Shown here: positions 44,468 to 55,735 of the stretch, one piece after another | Position numbering within the stretch: position 1 is the stretch's first letter | Layout: each line of letters begins with the position of its first letter | Made by a program: the position numbers and the translations under genes | The notes under the pieces: model-generated | The model's input: the letters and a program-made list of their open reading frames with translations, nothing else | The model's database searches: none | What the model was told of the DNA's origin: nothing | Source of the DNA: Plazaster borealis | Taxonomy: Eukaryota > Echinodermata > Asteroidea > Forcipulatida > Labidiasteridae | Assembly (NCBI GenBank): GCA_021014325.1 | Contig: CM037476.1 | Span: 17,954,827-18,018,826 of the forward strand | DNA length: 64,000 bases | Direction of reading: 5' to 3'

Positions 44468-44616
44468 GAATAGACTGTGCAAGTCTTGTGCGTATTCGAA
44501 CATTGGGACCCGTTAAAGCGCGTGAGTTTGTTTCCGTCACGCGTTAAAGGATTGTACGTGGGACCAAAGTGGTCCCAAAAATGTTCGAATACGCGCGAGA
44601 CTTGCACGGTCTATAC
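44468..44616. mobile_element. Element T, short foldback form
   Basis: AATAGACTGTGCAAGTCTTG at the left, CGAGACTTGCACGGTCTATA at the right, and GTGCGTATTCGAACATTGGG mirrored by ATGTTCGAATACGCGCG. It sits exactly at the end of the tandem duplication. A sister copy is at 52065-52202. Confidence 0.9.
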
Positions 44617-45597
44617 TAAGCCCGAAAGTGTTATCGTTTTTTTTGTTTTGCCATTCGTAAGTTATAGCGGGGTTAAATTCTGCATAGGAGTGGGAAAAAT
44701 ATGTCTTTGGGGTAATTCTAGCATAGACATGAATTAGTGCAATTTTTTTTGGTCAGGAGCTATATTATTGCTAATTGTAAAAACCGTCACTAGATTACAG
44801 TAAAAGTGTTGTGGATAACGAGCTGCAAATTAAAATCAAATTTCAAAGTGTTAAAGTGAAGACTGTGTCAACAAAGGCTGATCAGATATCATGTCGATAA
44901 AACTCCAAAACAAACACACCTTATCAGTATCACTGTACAAATTTCACAATGACAATAAGGATTTCACGCCCAGTCAGTTTACACAGCCGCATTGGAATTC
45001 AATGTGCTTGGTCAATGGGATAATAGTGTATACTCAAACTTGACGGTGTCCGAGTGATCTCGTGAATGACCCTTGTATTAGACAAAGCGTGTCTATAATT
45101 GTGTGGACACGAAGAGCTACAATTGCAAAAATAATATCAAGGGTTCTCTCAAATCTTTTGTGAATAAGTAATCCATAATTATACGATGCATTACATTTAC
45201 AAATTCTACTTTACGTAGGGAGCACATGTAAACGGATGTTCATGATGTAAAATGAAAACCACGCAATTTTGAGGCATATTTGTGTGGCTCATTGTATTCT
45301 ACTTTTAAAACTTCTTTCTAACCATAATGCATTTCATAACAAACGGTTACATACGCATTTCATAGACCAACTCGCCCGATCCAAGGCAACGTGTCCCTTT
45401 TTAAAGTGAGTATGAGGTTTGGGTTGTTTTAATTAAAATTTAAGACAAAATCTCTACGGATTAAATTTTTTGTTTTTGTTCTGCGGGTGTGTATTGTTTA
45501 TGTGGTGAAAATCAGAAACATTTTGATTGCCTCGGTTGTAATTTTAGAAGATAAAACAGGGTGATAAAATTAGTCCATAATTCAAAAACAATTTCAA
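44617..45597. other. Spacer with no supported gene
   Basis: No exon signals or named repeats recognised. Confidence 0.4.
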
Positions 45598-45833
45598 TGG
45601 CATATCGTGGCTAAGCTGCTAGTGCTGGCTCAAGTTCTAATCAGCAGAGTTTGGGTGTCCTTGAGCGAGACACTTTGACCCCTAACCTTTAAAATGCCTC
45701 GTCCTTTGGATGGGGGAAGCCACGTAGGTCCCGTGTGTTGTGTAATATGCACACAAAAGACCCAAAAAGCATACACAAGAGACGAGGGGATTTCTGGCGT
45801 CTTTTTCTACATTATGTTTCCTGGAGGATGCTT
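45598..45833 (+). repeat. SINE-A, degenerate
   Basis: GGCATATCGTGGCTAAGCTGC, CTAATCAGCAGAGTTTGGGTG, GACACTTTGACC, TTGGATGGGGGAAGCC. Diverged, and its B-box is damaged. Confidence 0.65.
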
Positions 45834-46226
45834 TAATAATAATAATAGTGGCTTCTTATATAGCGCACATATCCGTCACTCAGTGACGCTCAAGGCGCTT
45901 TTAACGCTCATTGTTTTCCTGCAAGGTATTGTTAAGCTACGTTTTTGAAGTATGAGACCAAGTCCTTTACATAGCACCATGTAATGGTTTACAAGGTGCT
46001 GTGGCGCAATATGCTGCCGATCAAACCAGGAACACCGGGGCAAACCCCTTCTCTTTTCGAAAAGTGCACTGGGTTCTTTTACGTGCATTACACAACACAC
46101 GGGACCTACGGCTTAACGTCCCATCCGAAGGACGAAGCATATGGTTAAGTGTCTTGCTTATAAAGGACACAAGTGTCACGACTGGGATTCGAACCCACAC
46201 TCTGCTGATCAGAAACACAAAAGCTT
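45834..46226 (-). repeat. SINE-A, tail-to-tail with the preceding copy
   Basis: AAT tail and TTCTTATATAGCGCACATAT at the low end; CCATCCGAAGGACGAAGC, CACAAGTGTCACGACTGGG, TTCGAACCCACACTCTGC towards the head, which is cut at about 46226. Confidence 0.8.
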
Positions 46227-46470
46227 GATTTTGTAAAATAGGCTATCTTTCTAGTGTTCATAATAAAATACAAAAGATCCCCTAAAAAGTGTGGATCAAA
46301 TACGACATTTTTGCCATTTACACTGTCTACTACGGACTCGTCGTAGGAGTATAAGATTGTTTACAGACACTTTGCAAATGTAAACTGTTGCCTTTTTATA
46401 AGAAATTCAAATGAAGATATCAGCACCAACAACACCATTCACTTGCTTGGACTTAGTTGGTGTGGTGGTT

Positions 46471-46492
46471 GAATGAATGAATGAATGAACAG
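46471..46492. repeat. GAAT microsatellite
   Basis: About five GAAT units (TTGAATGAATGAATGAATG). Confidence 0.8.
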
Positions 46493-46559
46493 TACTCAGT
46501 GTAGATTAGGTTTGGGTTTAAAAATAAAAACAGTACATATTTGGTATAATTAATAATAA

Positions 46560-46900
46560 CACATGTAATAAGACTGGGTGCAGGCTAGCCCCATTAATAG
46601 TGCCAAATTCTCTGGACTTCCTCCGATCCTTGGCCCTACGCCCACGTACCTCCAGGAGGTGACATTTGTTTTCGAAAAGAAACTCACGTTTTATCAGGCA
46701 TGGCAGGTGTACTCAACTCCAGAAATATTTATTATCCGTTTTGGGATTGTAAACAAAAAGTACAATTCATCTGGAGTCCCTCTTCCCCTTATGCTTTGCG
46801 CACTGCTGCCATACTCAGCAAGCCATTACACATTGTTTGTTATTGTGCACCGGACTCCACAAGCATTATCCAATGTTCAACGCTAGTGCAGTGGTTCACC
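46560..46900. other. Unassigned, possibly transcribed region
   Basis: An open plus frame of 102 codons has no recognisable motif. On minus there is CACCTCCTGGAG|GTACGTGG and ATGCCTGATAAAAC|GTGAGT, both donor-like. I cannot decide whether a first exon lies here. Confidence 0.25.
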
Positions 46901-47045
46901 ACGAAAATCAATCACTCAAATTTTCCGAGTAAAACAAACATTAACTTAATTAAAAAAAACAGACTTCTAAAAAATAACATGTCACACACAGGGGATCGCA
47001 AAATCTGAAGGCATATTAAGGCAAAAAATGTGTCGTACAACTCAC

Positions 47046-47260
47046 CAGTTATACAGCGTAATGTGACATTTTCTGTAGATATTCCATGAATCCAATGTAA
47101 ACTCCGGTCGCCATTTTGGTTCCCAACTGCAGTCAATGTACACAATCTCACTTCATGAAAGGAACTACCTGGTTGGTCATCTTCCGAACAAAGGCCGTTT
47201 GTGATTGGCGTAATCTTTCACGCATGGGTGCATGCATACGTAAGAAATTTTTGTTTCTTT
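47046..47260 (-). promoter_or_regulatory. Putative minus-strand promoter and first exon
   Basis: Minus strand: CCAAT boxes at about 47.2 kb (CGCCAATCAC) and 47.17 kb (ATGACCAACCAGG), then AAAATGGCGACCGG with ATG at 47114-47112. The frame MATGVYIGFMEYLQKMSHYA runs 21 codons to TAA at 47051-47049, three bases before a strong donor CTG|GTGAGT at 47046/47045. It may be a 5' leader exon with a short upstream ORF, or a first coding exon with the donor at GCT|GTATAA instead. The downstream gene is unknown; the exon at 31.6 kb is on the same strand. Confidence 0.3.
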
Positions 47261-48023
47261 TCATTGTTATTTTTTTTTCTAATCTACCACATTCCTTTCA
47301 GGTGACAAGTTATTAGAGAATGGAAATTGTTTTAAAAAGAAGATTTTCAAAAAGCATCATTTGTTAACATTTCAACTTATACCTATTCCGCCCTCATCGC
47401 CTAATTAAGTTTTCTCTCAACAGTGATAAAAATAAAATGTAAAAAAATATATCATTTTTGTTTGCTTTGTGTCTGTTTATTATCTGCTCCTCTAGAAGCA
47501 AGTGGGGATTAACATTTGAGACGCCAAAAGTTCCAAAACAATATATTCATTCAATGAACACTTAATACAGCTAACCAATCTCAAATCTCAAAATATATTT
47601 GATTCATTAGTTTCCATATTCCAAGTTTCGAAAACACACCATTTAACCAAGCTTTGAAAACATGACTTTGGTGGTGAAAGAAAAACACGTTTCAGGGATT
47701 TTGTGCATGTTCAAATTCAATCATTTTGATAAAAATACTTTTGTTTTCAAAAATTACTGTGCAAGAGAAAATTCTTTAGGGTGGAAGGGGGGGGGGAGTT
47801 CAAAATCTGATACAAGTTTGATATAGCTCGTAAGAATTATTATTTTCTCCCCGAAAAATACAAAAGTTTGTCATAAAACTGACTGTCATCAAATACTCTT
47901 GCTACATGTCAAAATAAGTGTAAACATTTATGTAGTATGTGAATGACATAATATACAATAAAACATAAAAGAGTCTTTTTGGTTTCTGCTGGAAAATGCC
48001 ACCACCCAATGAAGACTGTCCAT

Positions 48024-48226
48024 ATGCTGGGCCCAATTACATAGAGCTGCTTAAGCAGAGAATGATGCTTAACAATATTCTGCTAAGCAAAATCAAGCGG
48101 GGTACCAGTCACATATTGTACATGTGACATGGTATTTTAGCTGGTAAACTTATTCTGCTAAGCATACTTATGTTGTGCTAAGCTACTTGTTGTGCTTAAG
48201 ATGCTCTATGAAATTGTGCCCTGGTT
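48024..48226. repeat. P1 repeat
   Basis: TGGGCCCAATTACATAGAGC at the left, GCTCTATGAAATTGTGCCC at the right. The interior has GGTACCAGTCACATATTG and GTGACATGGTATTTTAGC. Confidence 0.85.
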
Positions 48227-48265
48227 GTAACATAGAGCAACGTGACCCTAATGTCATTAGCACTG

Positions 48266-48607
48266 CTTGGAGGCAGGGTATAATTTCGGTAATATTGTTA
48301 AAGACCAGTATCCTCACTTGGTGTATAGCAACATATAAAATAACAAACCTGTGAAAATTTTGGCTTAATTGGTCATCGAATTTACAAGAAAATAGTGAAA
48401 GAAAAAACCCACCCGTGTTGCCAGAGACTTGTTTGCTTTCAGATGTGCAGCCTTTCTCAGATTCAAATTTTGGGGTGAAAAATGACCTCTTTCTCAAAAA
48501 CTAGGCTTTGTTACTTCAAAGGGTGTCTTCATCAGTGCTCTTTACCAAGTAAGTTTTTACGGTAGTTAACTTGTGGAGTAAATACCAAAAGTACACCATG
48601 CCTTTAA
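48266..48607. mobile_element. TTAA MITE, 'GGCAGGGTATAAT', degenerate left end
   Basis: TTGGAGGCAGGGTATAAT (TTAA mutated to TTGG), TGTTAAAGACCAGTATCC, AGTAAGTTTTTACGG and GTACACCATGCCTTTAA. Confidence 0.75.
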
Positions 48608-49145
48608 GCACAAAACTTCTAAACACAAAACAACTTTGCCTACCATAAGAAGGTTACCAGCCAAAATACTAGGTCAGTATACCGTTTGAAACTGTTCCCT
48701 GCTTAGTTTTTGTCTAGAAAAAAATGTTAAGAGCTTATTGTCTGCTTAAAGGCATCGTACACGTTTGAAAATTGTCAAAGACCAGTGTGCTCACTTGGTG
48801 TATCCCAACATATGCATAAAATAACAAGCCTGTGAAAATCTGGGCTCAATTGGTCATCGAAGCTGCAAGAAAATGATGAAAGAAAAAACACCCTTGTTGT
48901 ACAAATTTGTGTGCTTTTAGATAGAACATTAAAAACTTCTTGCAAGAAGTTTTTATTATTTTAGTGAGAAATTACCTTTTTCTCAAAACTACGTTACTTC
49001 AGAGGGAGTCGTTTCTCACAATGTTTTATACTATCAACAGCTCTCTGTTGGTCGTTACCAAGTCAGTTTTTATGCTAATATATATTTTGAGTAATTACCA
49101 AACGTGTACAATGCCTTTAAGCAGCTCTATTAAATTGGACCATGC
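48604..49145. repeat. P1 repeat with MITEs at both TTAA sites
   Basis: TTAAGCACAAAACTTC follows the left MITE. GGTTACCAGCCAAAATAC and TTGTCTGCTTAA lead into the right MITE (48746-49120), and the P1 end TTAAGCAGCTCTATTAAATTGG resumes after it. Confidence 0.8.
48746..49120. mobile_element. TTAA MITE inside P1
   Basis: TTAAAGGCATCGTACACG to CGTGTACAATGCCTTTAA, 375 bp. The site before insertion reads TGC-TTAA-GCAG. Confidence 0.9.
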
Positions 49146-49312
49146 ATGGTTTGCACTGTCTTTATCGAAAAACTAAAATGATTTGAATGAACATGCTCTT
49201 CCAAAGATAAAAAGAAAAGAAGAAAAAAAACCTCAACCATACTTTATAACTTGTAATTTTTTTAGGCCACTTTGCAAAAAACTGTAGCACTCCAATATGA
49301 TAATTAATGTGC

Positions 49313-49661
49313 AATAGACTGTGCAAGTCTTGCACATGTTTGAACTTTGCCCCAACTGACGGTCATGTTGTTATTAAACCTATGTAATAGACACACACAT
49401 TCGGGCGTGATTGGCAAAATGGTTTCTAACAATAAGCATCCTCATCCCAAGATTTAATTTTTTTCTTTTTTTTTTGAACAAATTATTTGTATTATTCAAA
49501 AATTGAAAATTTATTTATAACACCTTGCTATGGGTATTTTTATTTTCAAGAATTTTGTAGAAATATAATTTAAAAGAAGATTTGATTTCATAAAAAAATG
49601 TAGTCTTCGTTCAAGTTTTTTTCTCGTTTTCGATATGCGCGTGACTCGCACAGTCTATTAT
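49313..49661 (+). mobile_element. Element T, long form
   Basis: AATAGACTGTGCAAGTCTTG at the left, GACTCGCACAGTCTATT at the right. A 310-bp AT-rich interior is shared (inverted) with 26495-26850. No transposase frame. Confidence 0.85.
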
Positions 49662-50398
49662 TTTGTCATTCCCGAATCTACTACTTAGGGGATGTATCTC
49701 TTTAAACTGTACATCGGCATGAACATAAAAGTTCTCGGTTGTGGTTCGACTTTGTTAGAGGAAGAGTCATAACAAAATAAAAATTCTCACGAAACTTAAA
49801 CCTCAAACAAGGAAATAGAAATTGTGATTGTTTCTAGTGGCTGTGGAAACCATATCCAATTGCTTCGTAAAATTACGGTTATTAAAACCCCGACAGACTA
49901 GGCAGTTTGGATGGAGTGAGGCCTAAATCCTTCCATTTCCTCTACTCCTATGTCACTTCACACCAAGTTTTTTTTGGATTGGATTGCCTTACCCAGTGTT
50001 ATAAGCAATGGCATCAGGACCTCAGGGTCAAAATCCTTCTAGAAATTATTCCCTCGAACAATTGGATATAGGTTGACTTGGGACTAAAACCTTTAGTAAA
50101 AGTTCCTTGTTTTTGTTTGTGTCTAAAAAAAAGGGAAAAAAGAAGGGAAAAACATTATTTTTTAATGAAAGCTTATTCCTTTAGGCAAGTCAACAGAGGG
50201 CGACATTCATCCTTTAATATGTTTGCATAACTTAATTTGTGGGTTGCATAATATCAGGTAAATGAACAGATTTTCAAAGGTGATTGAACAACACCCGGTA
50301 CTTAAAAAAAAAAAATTAAATTCTAAAAGCAAAAAATGTTAAAGCTTGACGTTTTGACCCTGCAGTCTTTCCCAGAGTCGTCCTTACCTTTTGAGGGA
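49662..50398. other. Spacer with no supported gene
   Basis: AT-rich, with an A11 run at about 50306. Nothing nameable. Confidence 0.4.
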
Positions 50399-50582
50399 AA
50401 GGCCCAATTTCATAGAGCTGCTTACAACAAAAACAAAACATTTCTGCTTAGCATAATAGGGTTACCAGCCTTAATGCCATCTCACATACACAATATGTGA
50501 CTGGTATTCAGCTTATTTTTGCTGAGCATAAATCTATTAAGCAATATTTTCTGCTTAAGCAGCTCTATGAAATTGGGCCCAG
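50399..50582. repeat. P1 repeat, intact reference copy
   Basis: GGCCCAATTTCATAGAGCTG at the left, CAGCTCTATGAAATTGGGCC at the right: a perfect 20-bp TIR, with TAATAGGGTTACCAGCC and GACTGGTATTCAGC inside. 184 bp; TTAA lies just inside the right end. Confidence 0.9.
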
Positions 50583-51327
50583 AGGTTGTTAACAGTTATA
50601 TGCATAGTGCATTTATACAACAGGTCATTTTGGTTCTAGTACGCATTTTGAATCAATAGTTCTTTTTTTCCCCTTAAAAGTTCATTTTAGACAAACAAGA
50701 CAATTAATTCTCAACACTAGAGAAGCAAATACACACACACTTATTAAATCAATTCTTGTACCTAGGCTTTATATAAACTGTGTACAACTCAAACACAAAC
50801 AAAATAACTAATTCTCGTCATAAGCAAAGTAAGTGTAATTTGTTTTGTTAAAATAAAATAATGTCATGTTTTAAGTACTGAATAAAAAACAAAGCTATTC
50901 AACAAAAAGAATGCAATAGCTGAAATGAACTACAGCAATGAGCTGCACTTGGATCTGAAAAATATTACAAACAATTAATTTATGGTTCTGGTGAAATAAA
51001 GGCGTAACACCTGATTTTAAGGCCCAATTGCAGACAATTCTACTTCACAAATTTATTTGTTACATGGTATGTAGGCCAGTAATCTGCTAAGCATGATTAT
51101 TCAATGCTTATAAGCAAATTGTCGTTTCTTGAAAGCTGTATGAAATAGGACCCTGGATGTCTTTTTGATGGGAGAGAAATCATAAAAGTAAAAAAATACA
51201 CTGTTTTTTCCATGTTTTTGTGTTCAAAACATTGCGCTGGCAGTGTCCCAGCAATGGCGGTGTGGCCCGCAGCACTTACGAGTACAGGCAAAAACCCAAT
51301 TTGTCTATGAGACTGTATCTGAATGGT
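50583..51327. other. Spacer; degenerate P1 fragment
   Basis: About 51022-51155 has P1-like pieces (GGCCCAATTGCAG, ATGTAGGCCAGTAATCTGC, GCTGTATGAAATAGGACCC). No gene. Confidence 0.5.
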
Positions 51328-51515
51328 CTGGGCCCAATTTCATAAAGCTGTTAAGAAGAGAATTCTGCTTAGCAAATTTCTTTGCTAAGCAAGAAATGAG
51401 TGGGGTACCAGTCCAAGCAAAAGTAACTGTGTGGTATTCTGGCTGGTAACCTATTTTTCAAGAGTTTTTTGTGCTGAGCAAGTTTTTGTGCTTACTGGCT
51501 TTATGAAATTGCCCT
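51328..51515. repeat. P1-related repeat
   Basis: GGGCCCAATTTCATAAAGCTG at the left, GCTTTATGAAATTGCCC at the right, GGGGTACCAGTCCAAGC and GGCTGGTAACCTATTTTTC inside. Confidence 0.8.
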
Positions 51516-51775
51516 GGTGGGACTTTGACTATGGCTACATCACTGAATCTGCCATTAGCCACAGCCATAGCCAATGCAAAGGTCACTTCATTCAGATAAA
51601 GCCATTATGTAAAATACTTTATCAGGCCGTGTCCGAAATGGCGGCTACAGCTGGATTTCCACGTCATCATGCGTTGAAGTACAGGACGTCCTTAGCAACA
51701 CCTTTAGCAGCAGTCGTAGCCGTAGCTGTAGCCACCGATTCACATACAGCCTCACATTGTGAACATGACAGTCTA
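51516..51775. repeat. 'GGCGGCTAYRGC' repeat (family G), complex copy
   Basis: GGCCGTGTCCGAAATGGCGG and several TAGCCATAGCC / TAGCCGTAGCTGTAGCC strings in both orientations. The overlapping 117-codon plus frame is a by-product. Confidence 0.6.
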
Positions 51776-52064
51776 GTTTCTTGAATACATGATAAGAATA
51801 TTAAATGCTGGTTATCAGGCACAACAAGGGGCTAGACTAAGATCTCACTTCAACCCTCATTTTTAGATGCAAGCATTTAATTTGTGTGGAAGGTAAAATT
51901 ACCGTACAAAATGCTACGCACAGTTAATAAAGTGTAGTGTTTTGATTAACATGGTTATTAGTATAGTAAGCAGAAACACAATCCAACTTCTTCCTCAGAA
52001 AAAATACTTGGCTGAAATTATTCAGAGTAAATTTTGATTAATAAATTTTTGCAAGTCGCACCCA

Positions 52065-52202
52065 ATAGACTATGCAAGTCTCGTGCGTATTCGAACATTG
52101 GGACCCGTTAAAGCATGTGAGTTTGTTTCCTTCACGCGTTAAAGCATTGATCGAATATGTTCGCAATGTTCGAATACGCGTGAGACTTGCACAGTCTATA
52201 GG
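52065..52202. mobile_element. Element T, short foldback form
   Basis: AATAGACTATGCAAGTCTCG at the left, CGTGAGACTTGCACAGTCTAT at the right. The interior has TTGGGACCCGTTAAAGC and CACGCGTTAAAGC. Confidence 0.9.
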
Positions 52203-52709
52203 GAAAGCACATCTCATATAAAGTAGCAACTTCCTGAGAAATATTTTTTTTGTGTGTGTGAAATTTCCTTTGGCACTAGGTGGCAGCAGACAGTATTATA
52301 GTGTGGGAGGGGGGTCTGATCAAATAACAAAGATTTACTCAGGTGTTTTATAAAAGCCTCTAATTGAATAGATGATACAGGTTTGTTGTTCAGTTTCTCA
52401 ATATGTTTTCTTGGAATGTAGAAGATGAATCAAGAAAACCAAAAATGTGCCTTCCCTTTTAGGTAATCATAATCAAAAAAGAAACCCGACTGTGAAAAAA
52501 AAATATATATGGACATATCAACTCACTGATAAATGATGTAGTCCTGAAAATCAGACAGGGTTAGGGGCTGGGGTGATTATGAGTCAGGGTTGGATTTTGA
52601 AAGAGGTGTAGAATATCTTTCCAAAGCTGTTTGGTTTAATTGAGTTTTGTAGCAACTCTGTTACATATATGGGATTTGAGGCATTGCATGGTGAGGTATC
52701 AATGTACAT

Positions 52710-52870
52710 TCGGTTTGCGGTAACACCATGTGTATATCTACTTTGCTGTGTAGATTTTGTTCTTTGAGAACTTGTCTTGCTATTTATTCTACTGCCGCGG
52801 AGTAGATTTCGGAATTCTGAAGACTATTCTACTGCTGCATAGTAGATTTCGGAATTCGTGAGACTACTAA
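52710..52870. repeat. Repeat with GTTTGCGGTAACACCAT and a duplicated block
   Basis: The opening matches 17008. ATTCTACTGCCGCGGAGTAG ... ATTTCGGAATTC is repeated at about 52785 and 52826. It lacks the histone-like hairpin of the 17-kb copy. Confidence 0.6.
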
Positions 52871-53239
52871 GTTTTGAAAGGAACTGTCCTGCTTATTAAC
52901 TACTACCTGGACAGAAGGTAGGAATGGTAAAATATTGAAGATACTTTCCATCACACAAAACTTTGCAGTTTTTTTCTGGTTTTTCCATGGCATTCATAAA
53001 GAAGGGGGGGGCTGGGGGGGAGAGGAAATCAGCATGATCATGCCAAGAAAATGTACATGCCTGGACATTCCATCATGAAATTAAGAATGTTTCAAAGCTT
53101 TGATTTATTTGGTTCTTTTAATGATGTTTGAAAAATTAACTTTCTTGACAAAGACTCATGCCTAGTTGTGTCTGATTTTGCAAGAACATCTCACATCACA
53201 GCAAAAGAAGTAATATCTACATAAAACTAAACAATACCG

Positions 53240-53445
53240 TCCACATGGTTTTGAATGACAGACGCACTATGCCAGCCTGCAATATGATATTGTGTGGTGG
53301 ACGCATCTACACAGTACACAGTCAACCCTCCTACTGTCAGACCATTCAACAACAACCACAGTAGTTTTGAATGATAGATGCACTATACCAGGCTGCAATG
53401 GCACATCATGTGGTGAATGCATCTACACAGTACACAGACGGTTCT
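53240..53445. repeat. Imperfect direct duplication, about 105 bp
   Basis: AGTTTTGAATGATAGATGC ... GCATCTACACAGTACACAG at 53355-53440 corresponds to GGTTTTGAATGACAGACGC ... ACGCATCTACACAGTACACAG at 53247-53322. Confidence 0.7.
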
Positions 53446-53821
53446 GAGCACAGTTTTTCCTCCATACAAAACCTGCGCAGTTGATCACGGTTTTAAACAG
53501 TTTGTCAACTCACTTGTAAGTAATATTGCGCAAAGTAGGAGGGTTTCCAGAAAAACTGCACATGGCTGTCCATAATATATACTATCAATAATACAAATAT
53601 ATACATGTTCTTTCTAAAAAGGGAATCGGATGGTACAACATCCTTTTACGGAGGCTCAATAATTCCAGTCCTCCGTAAAAAACAACCTGTGAATAATATC
53701 ATCTAAGAAGAGGATCTTTTTTGAGAAAACAGCGACTAAACCCCTTGCAAATGATGTCTCACAAGCGGGAATTCAATTCATTGATTCATAAATGTGCACT
53801 ATGCCTTAAACAGGAAGGGAA

Positions 53822-53965
53822 ATGTCAAATTCAATTTGTAATGTACTCATTTTCCAATAGATAGAGTCCTCATGTGAGTGGGGAAAAAATTACAAGTCTC
53901 TAACCTCACACTAAAATGGTGTAAATTGCCATTGTACTTGATACCCTAAGTGCAAAATTTGTCAA
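53822..53965. repeat. TIR element 'GAGGGGCTTCAATG', left-half fragment
   Basis: ATGTCAAATTCAATTTGTAATG, AATAGATAGAGTCCTCATG and AAGTCTCTAACCTCACAC match 9142-9280. Confidence 0.7.
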
Positions 53966-54235
53966 CATCCAAAACATTTGATGAAATCATTCTGAGAAAA
54001 ATGGTTACTCATGTTGTACCAGCTCTTTCTCTTTACAATAGCCTTTTGTCAAGGGCTTCCTGGTTAAGATAAAATTGTGTAGCTGCAAAGCATCAGGAAG
54101 AGAAGACCACATGCGCGCGCATTAGTGCCAAAGCTACGAGGCCTTTTCAAACATGAGTTTTTACTTTTTGTTGGTTGTTGAATTATTCATAAAGATTCCA
54201 ACATTATTCAAAATTGTTATGCAAAAAGGTATAAA

Positions 54236-54480
54236 ATTATAAACCACAAGGGAAACTGACTGGGTAAATTTTAAATGATTTGGGGTTGAACAAAGAAAAA
54301 TTGACCAGAGCTAGATTTGAATCAACAACTTCCGGTTTAACATGCCGACGCTCTACTAACTGAGCTATCTCGCCCTACGTTGGTGGTCTCCCTATTTTGT
54401 CAATATCTTCGTTTGGGGTTGTCAGTCAAAAGCCATACAACCTGTAACTGTCGTGTGGCCAGGGATCACACCCAAGTTTA
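54236..54480 (-). repeat. tRNA-derived SINE, family B, full copy
   Basis: Minus strand: 5' part CTTGGGTGTGATCCCTGGCC, tRNA-like module with GATAGCTCAGTTAGTAGAGC and GTTGATTCAAATCTAGC, then TCAATTTTTCTTTGTTC and a 3' part ending in CCCTTGTGGTTTATAA. Confidence 0.8.
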
Positions 54481-54599
54481 CGATGCAACCTGGGGCCGAT
54501 TTCACAAAACTCTTCCTAACTTAGGACTAGTCCTAGGCAATGCTAAGAGATGTATGCTGAATTGGTCTGGAATTTTGCTACCCTGGGGAGGGTAGAAAA

Positions 54600-55251
54600 G
54601 ACTAAGAAACAAAGAAAAACATTAGAAATTCTTGACAAGATGGAAAAGGCCCTCGTGACTTCGCCACTTGCGTCTGTGGTCTCCGGTTTGAGTCGCTTCG
54701 CGGCTACACAGCTGTCCAGGCAATGAAGGGCTTGAAGAAAGGCTAACTTTAAAAGGAATAACAATTATGTGCTCATCTTTTTTTTACAAAATTTAAGAAT
54801 TTACACAGTGGCACTTTGTGATTTAGTAAAATAGTGGATCACAGTCTTATGTGTGTTTGTTTCTTTCGCATATTATGTGCAGAAATTGTAACATTTAATT
54901 GTATAGTAATTCTTAAATTCTATCTAGTCGATAACATCATCAACTGTTTTCAAGTTCAATGTCATGATGACTATTCAATGTCTTATAAAGGAATTTGTCA
55001 AGAAGTGCAGTACTGAACACTTCAAACGAATTGGAAATCCCAAAAAGTTTTCCCGCAGGTGAGCACGGAAACATTTCGGAAATCCCGACTGTAATTACAG
55101 TCAGTGAAGTCAATGGAACATGCCGATCATTTCAAACATTCTACAACTCTCTTAAATAACAATCAAAACACCGAAAGGGAATACAGGAAGATGATGAGAT
55201 TAAGATTACTTTAGTATATGTGCATAGCCTCTCAGTGTTTCTTACAAGATA
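54600..55251. other. Spacer with no supported gene
   Basis: A small GC-richer patch at 54650-54720 (GTCGCTTCGCGGC) and AT-rich sequence follow. No exon signal. Confidence 0.4.
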
Positions 55252-55400
55252 AAAATAAGGGAATAAAAGAGTGGCGACGATTTCTTAAACGGCCGTTTAA
55301 AACCAGCAGGGTAGTGGCCGTGCGATAAAGGCCCGAGCCGAAGGCAAGGTTTTAAACGGTCGTTTATTAAGAACGAGTCACTACTCTTTTATTTCCATTC
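55252..55400. repeat. Foldback element 'GGAATAAAAGAGTGRCGA'
   Basis: GGGAATAAAAGAGTGGCGACG at the left is mirrored by GTCACTACTCTTTTATTTCC at the right; TTAAACGGCCGTTTAAAACC by GGTTTTAAACGGTCGTTTA. The arms are about 50 bp. Confidence 0.85.
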
Positions 55401-55446
55401 ATAAATGCCCTTTTGTTAAAAAGCGAAACAAAATTACAAGTAGGCC

Positions 55447-55735
55447 TATAGACCCATTGCATATGACGTCACACTCTCAAAAAGGAGGCAGATCATTGGA
55501 CGATAGCTGTTCTCTGTCCGTAAAAACGTGCGCGTGACCTCTGCGTATCTGTAGCGTTTCTTGTTATGCAAGGGGGATCTATTGATTTCTATAGACCCCG
55601 GAACGCGCCATTTTGGGTGTCAAAACTCTCTTTTGTGCATGTTTGTATACGATTTTGACACCTAAAATGACACCCAGGGTAGGCGCATGTCAGTACGCTG
55701 CGCATTGTGCTATGGGTCTGACAATCTGTGACAAT
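55447..55735. mobile_element. TIR element 'ATAGACCCATTGCA'
   Basis: TATAGACCCATTGCATATGACG at the left, CGCATTGTGCTATGGGTCTG at the right. The interior has a second inverted pair (TTTGGGTGTCAAAA against TTTTGACACCTAAAATG) and a CRE-like TGACGTCAC. Confidence 0.75.

Noticed and set aside
46578..46886. Plus-strand 102-codon frame (QASPINSAKFSGLPPILGP...)
   Set aside because: No ATG start, no known motif, and donor-like signals are on the opposite strand. Not enough to call coding.
51431..51784. 117-codon plus frame
   Set aside because: It spans the end of a P1 repeat and a family-G repeat with many inverted TAGCC strings; no motif.
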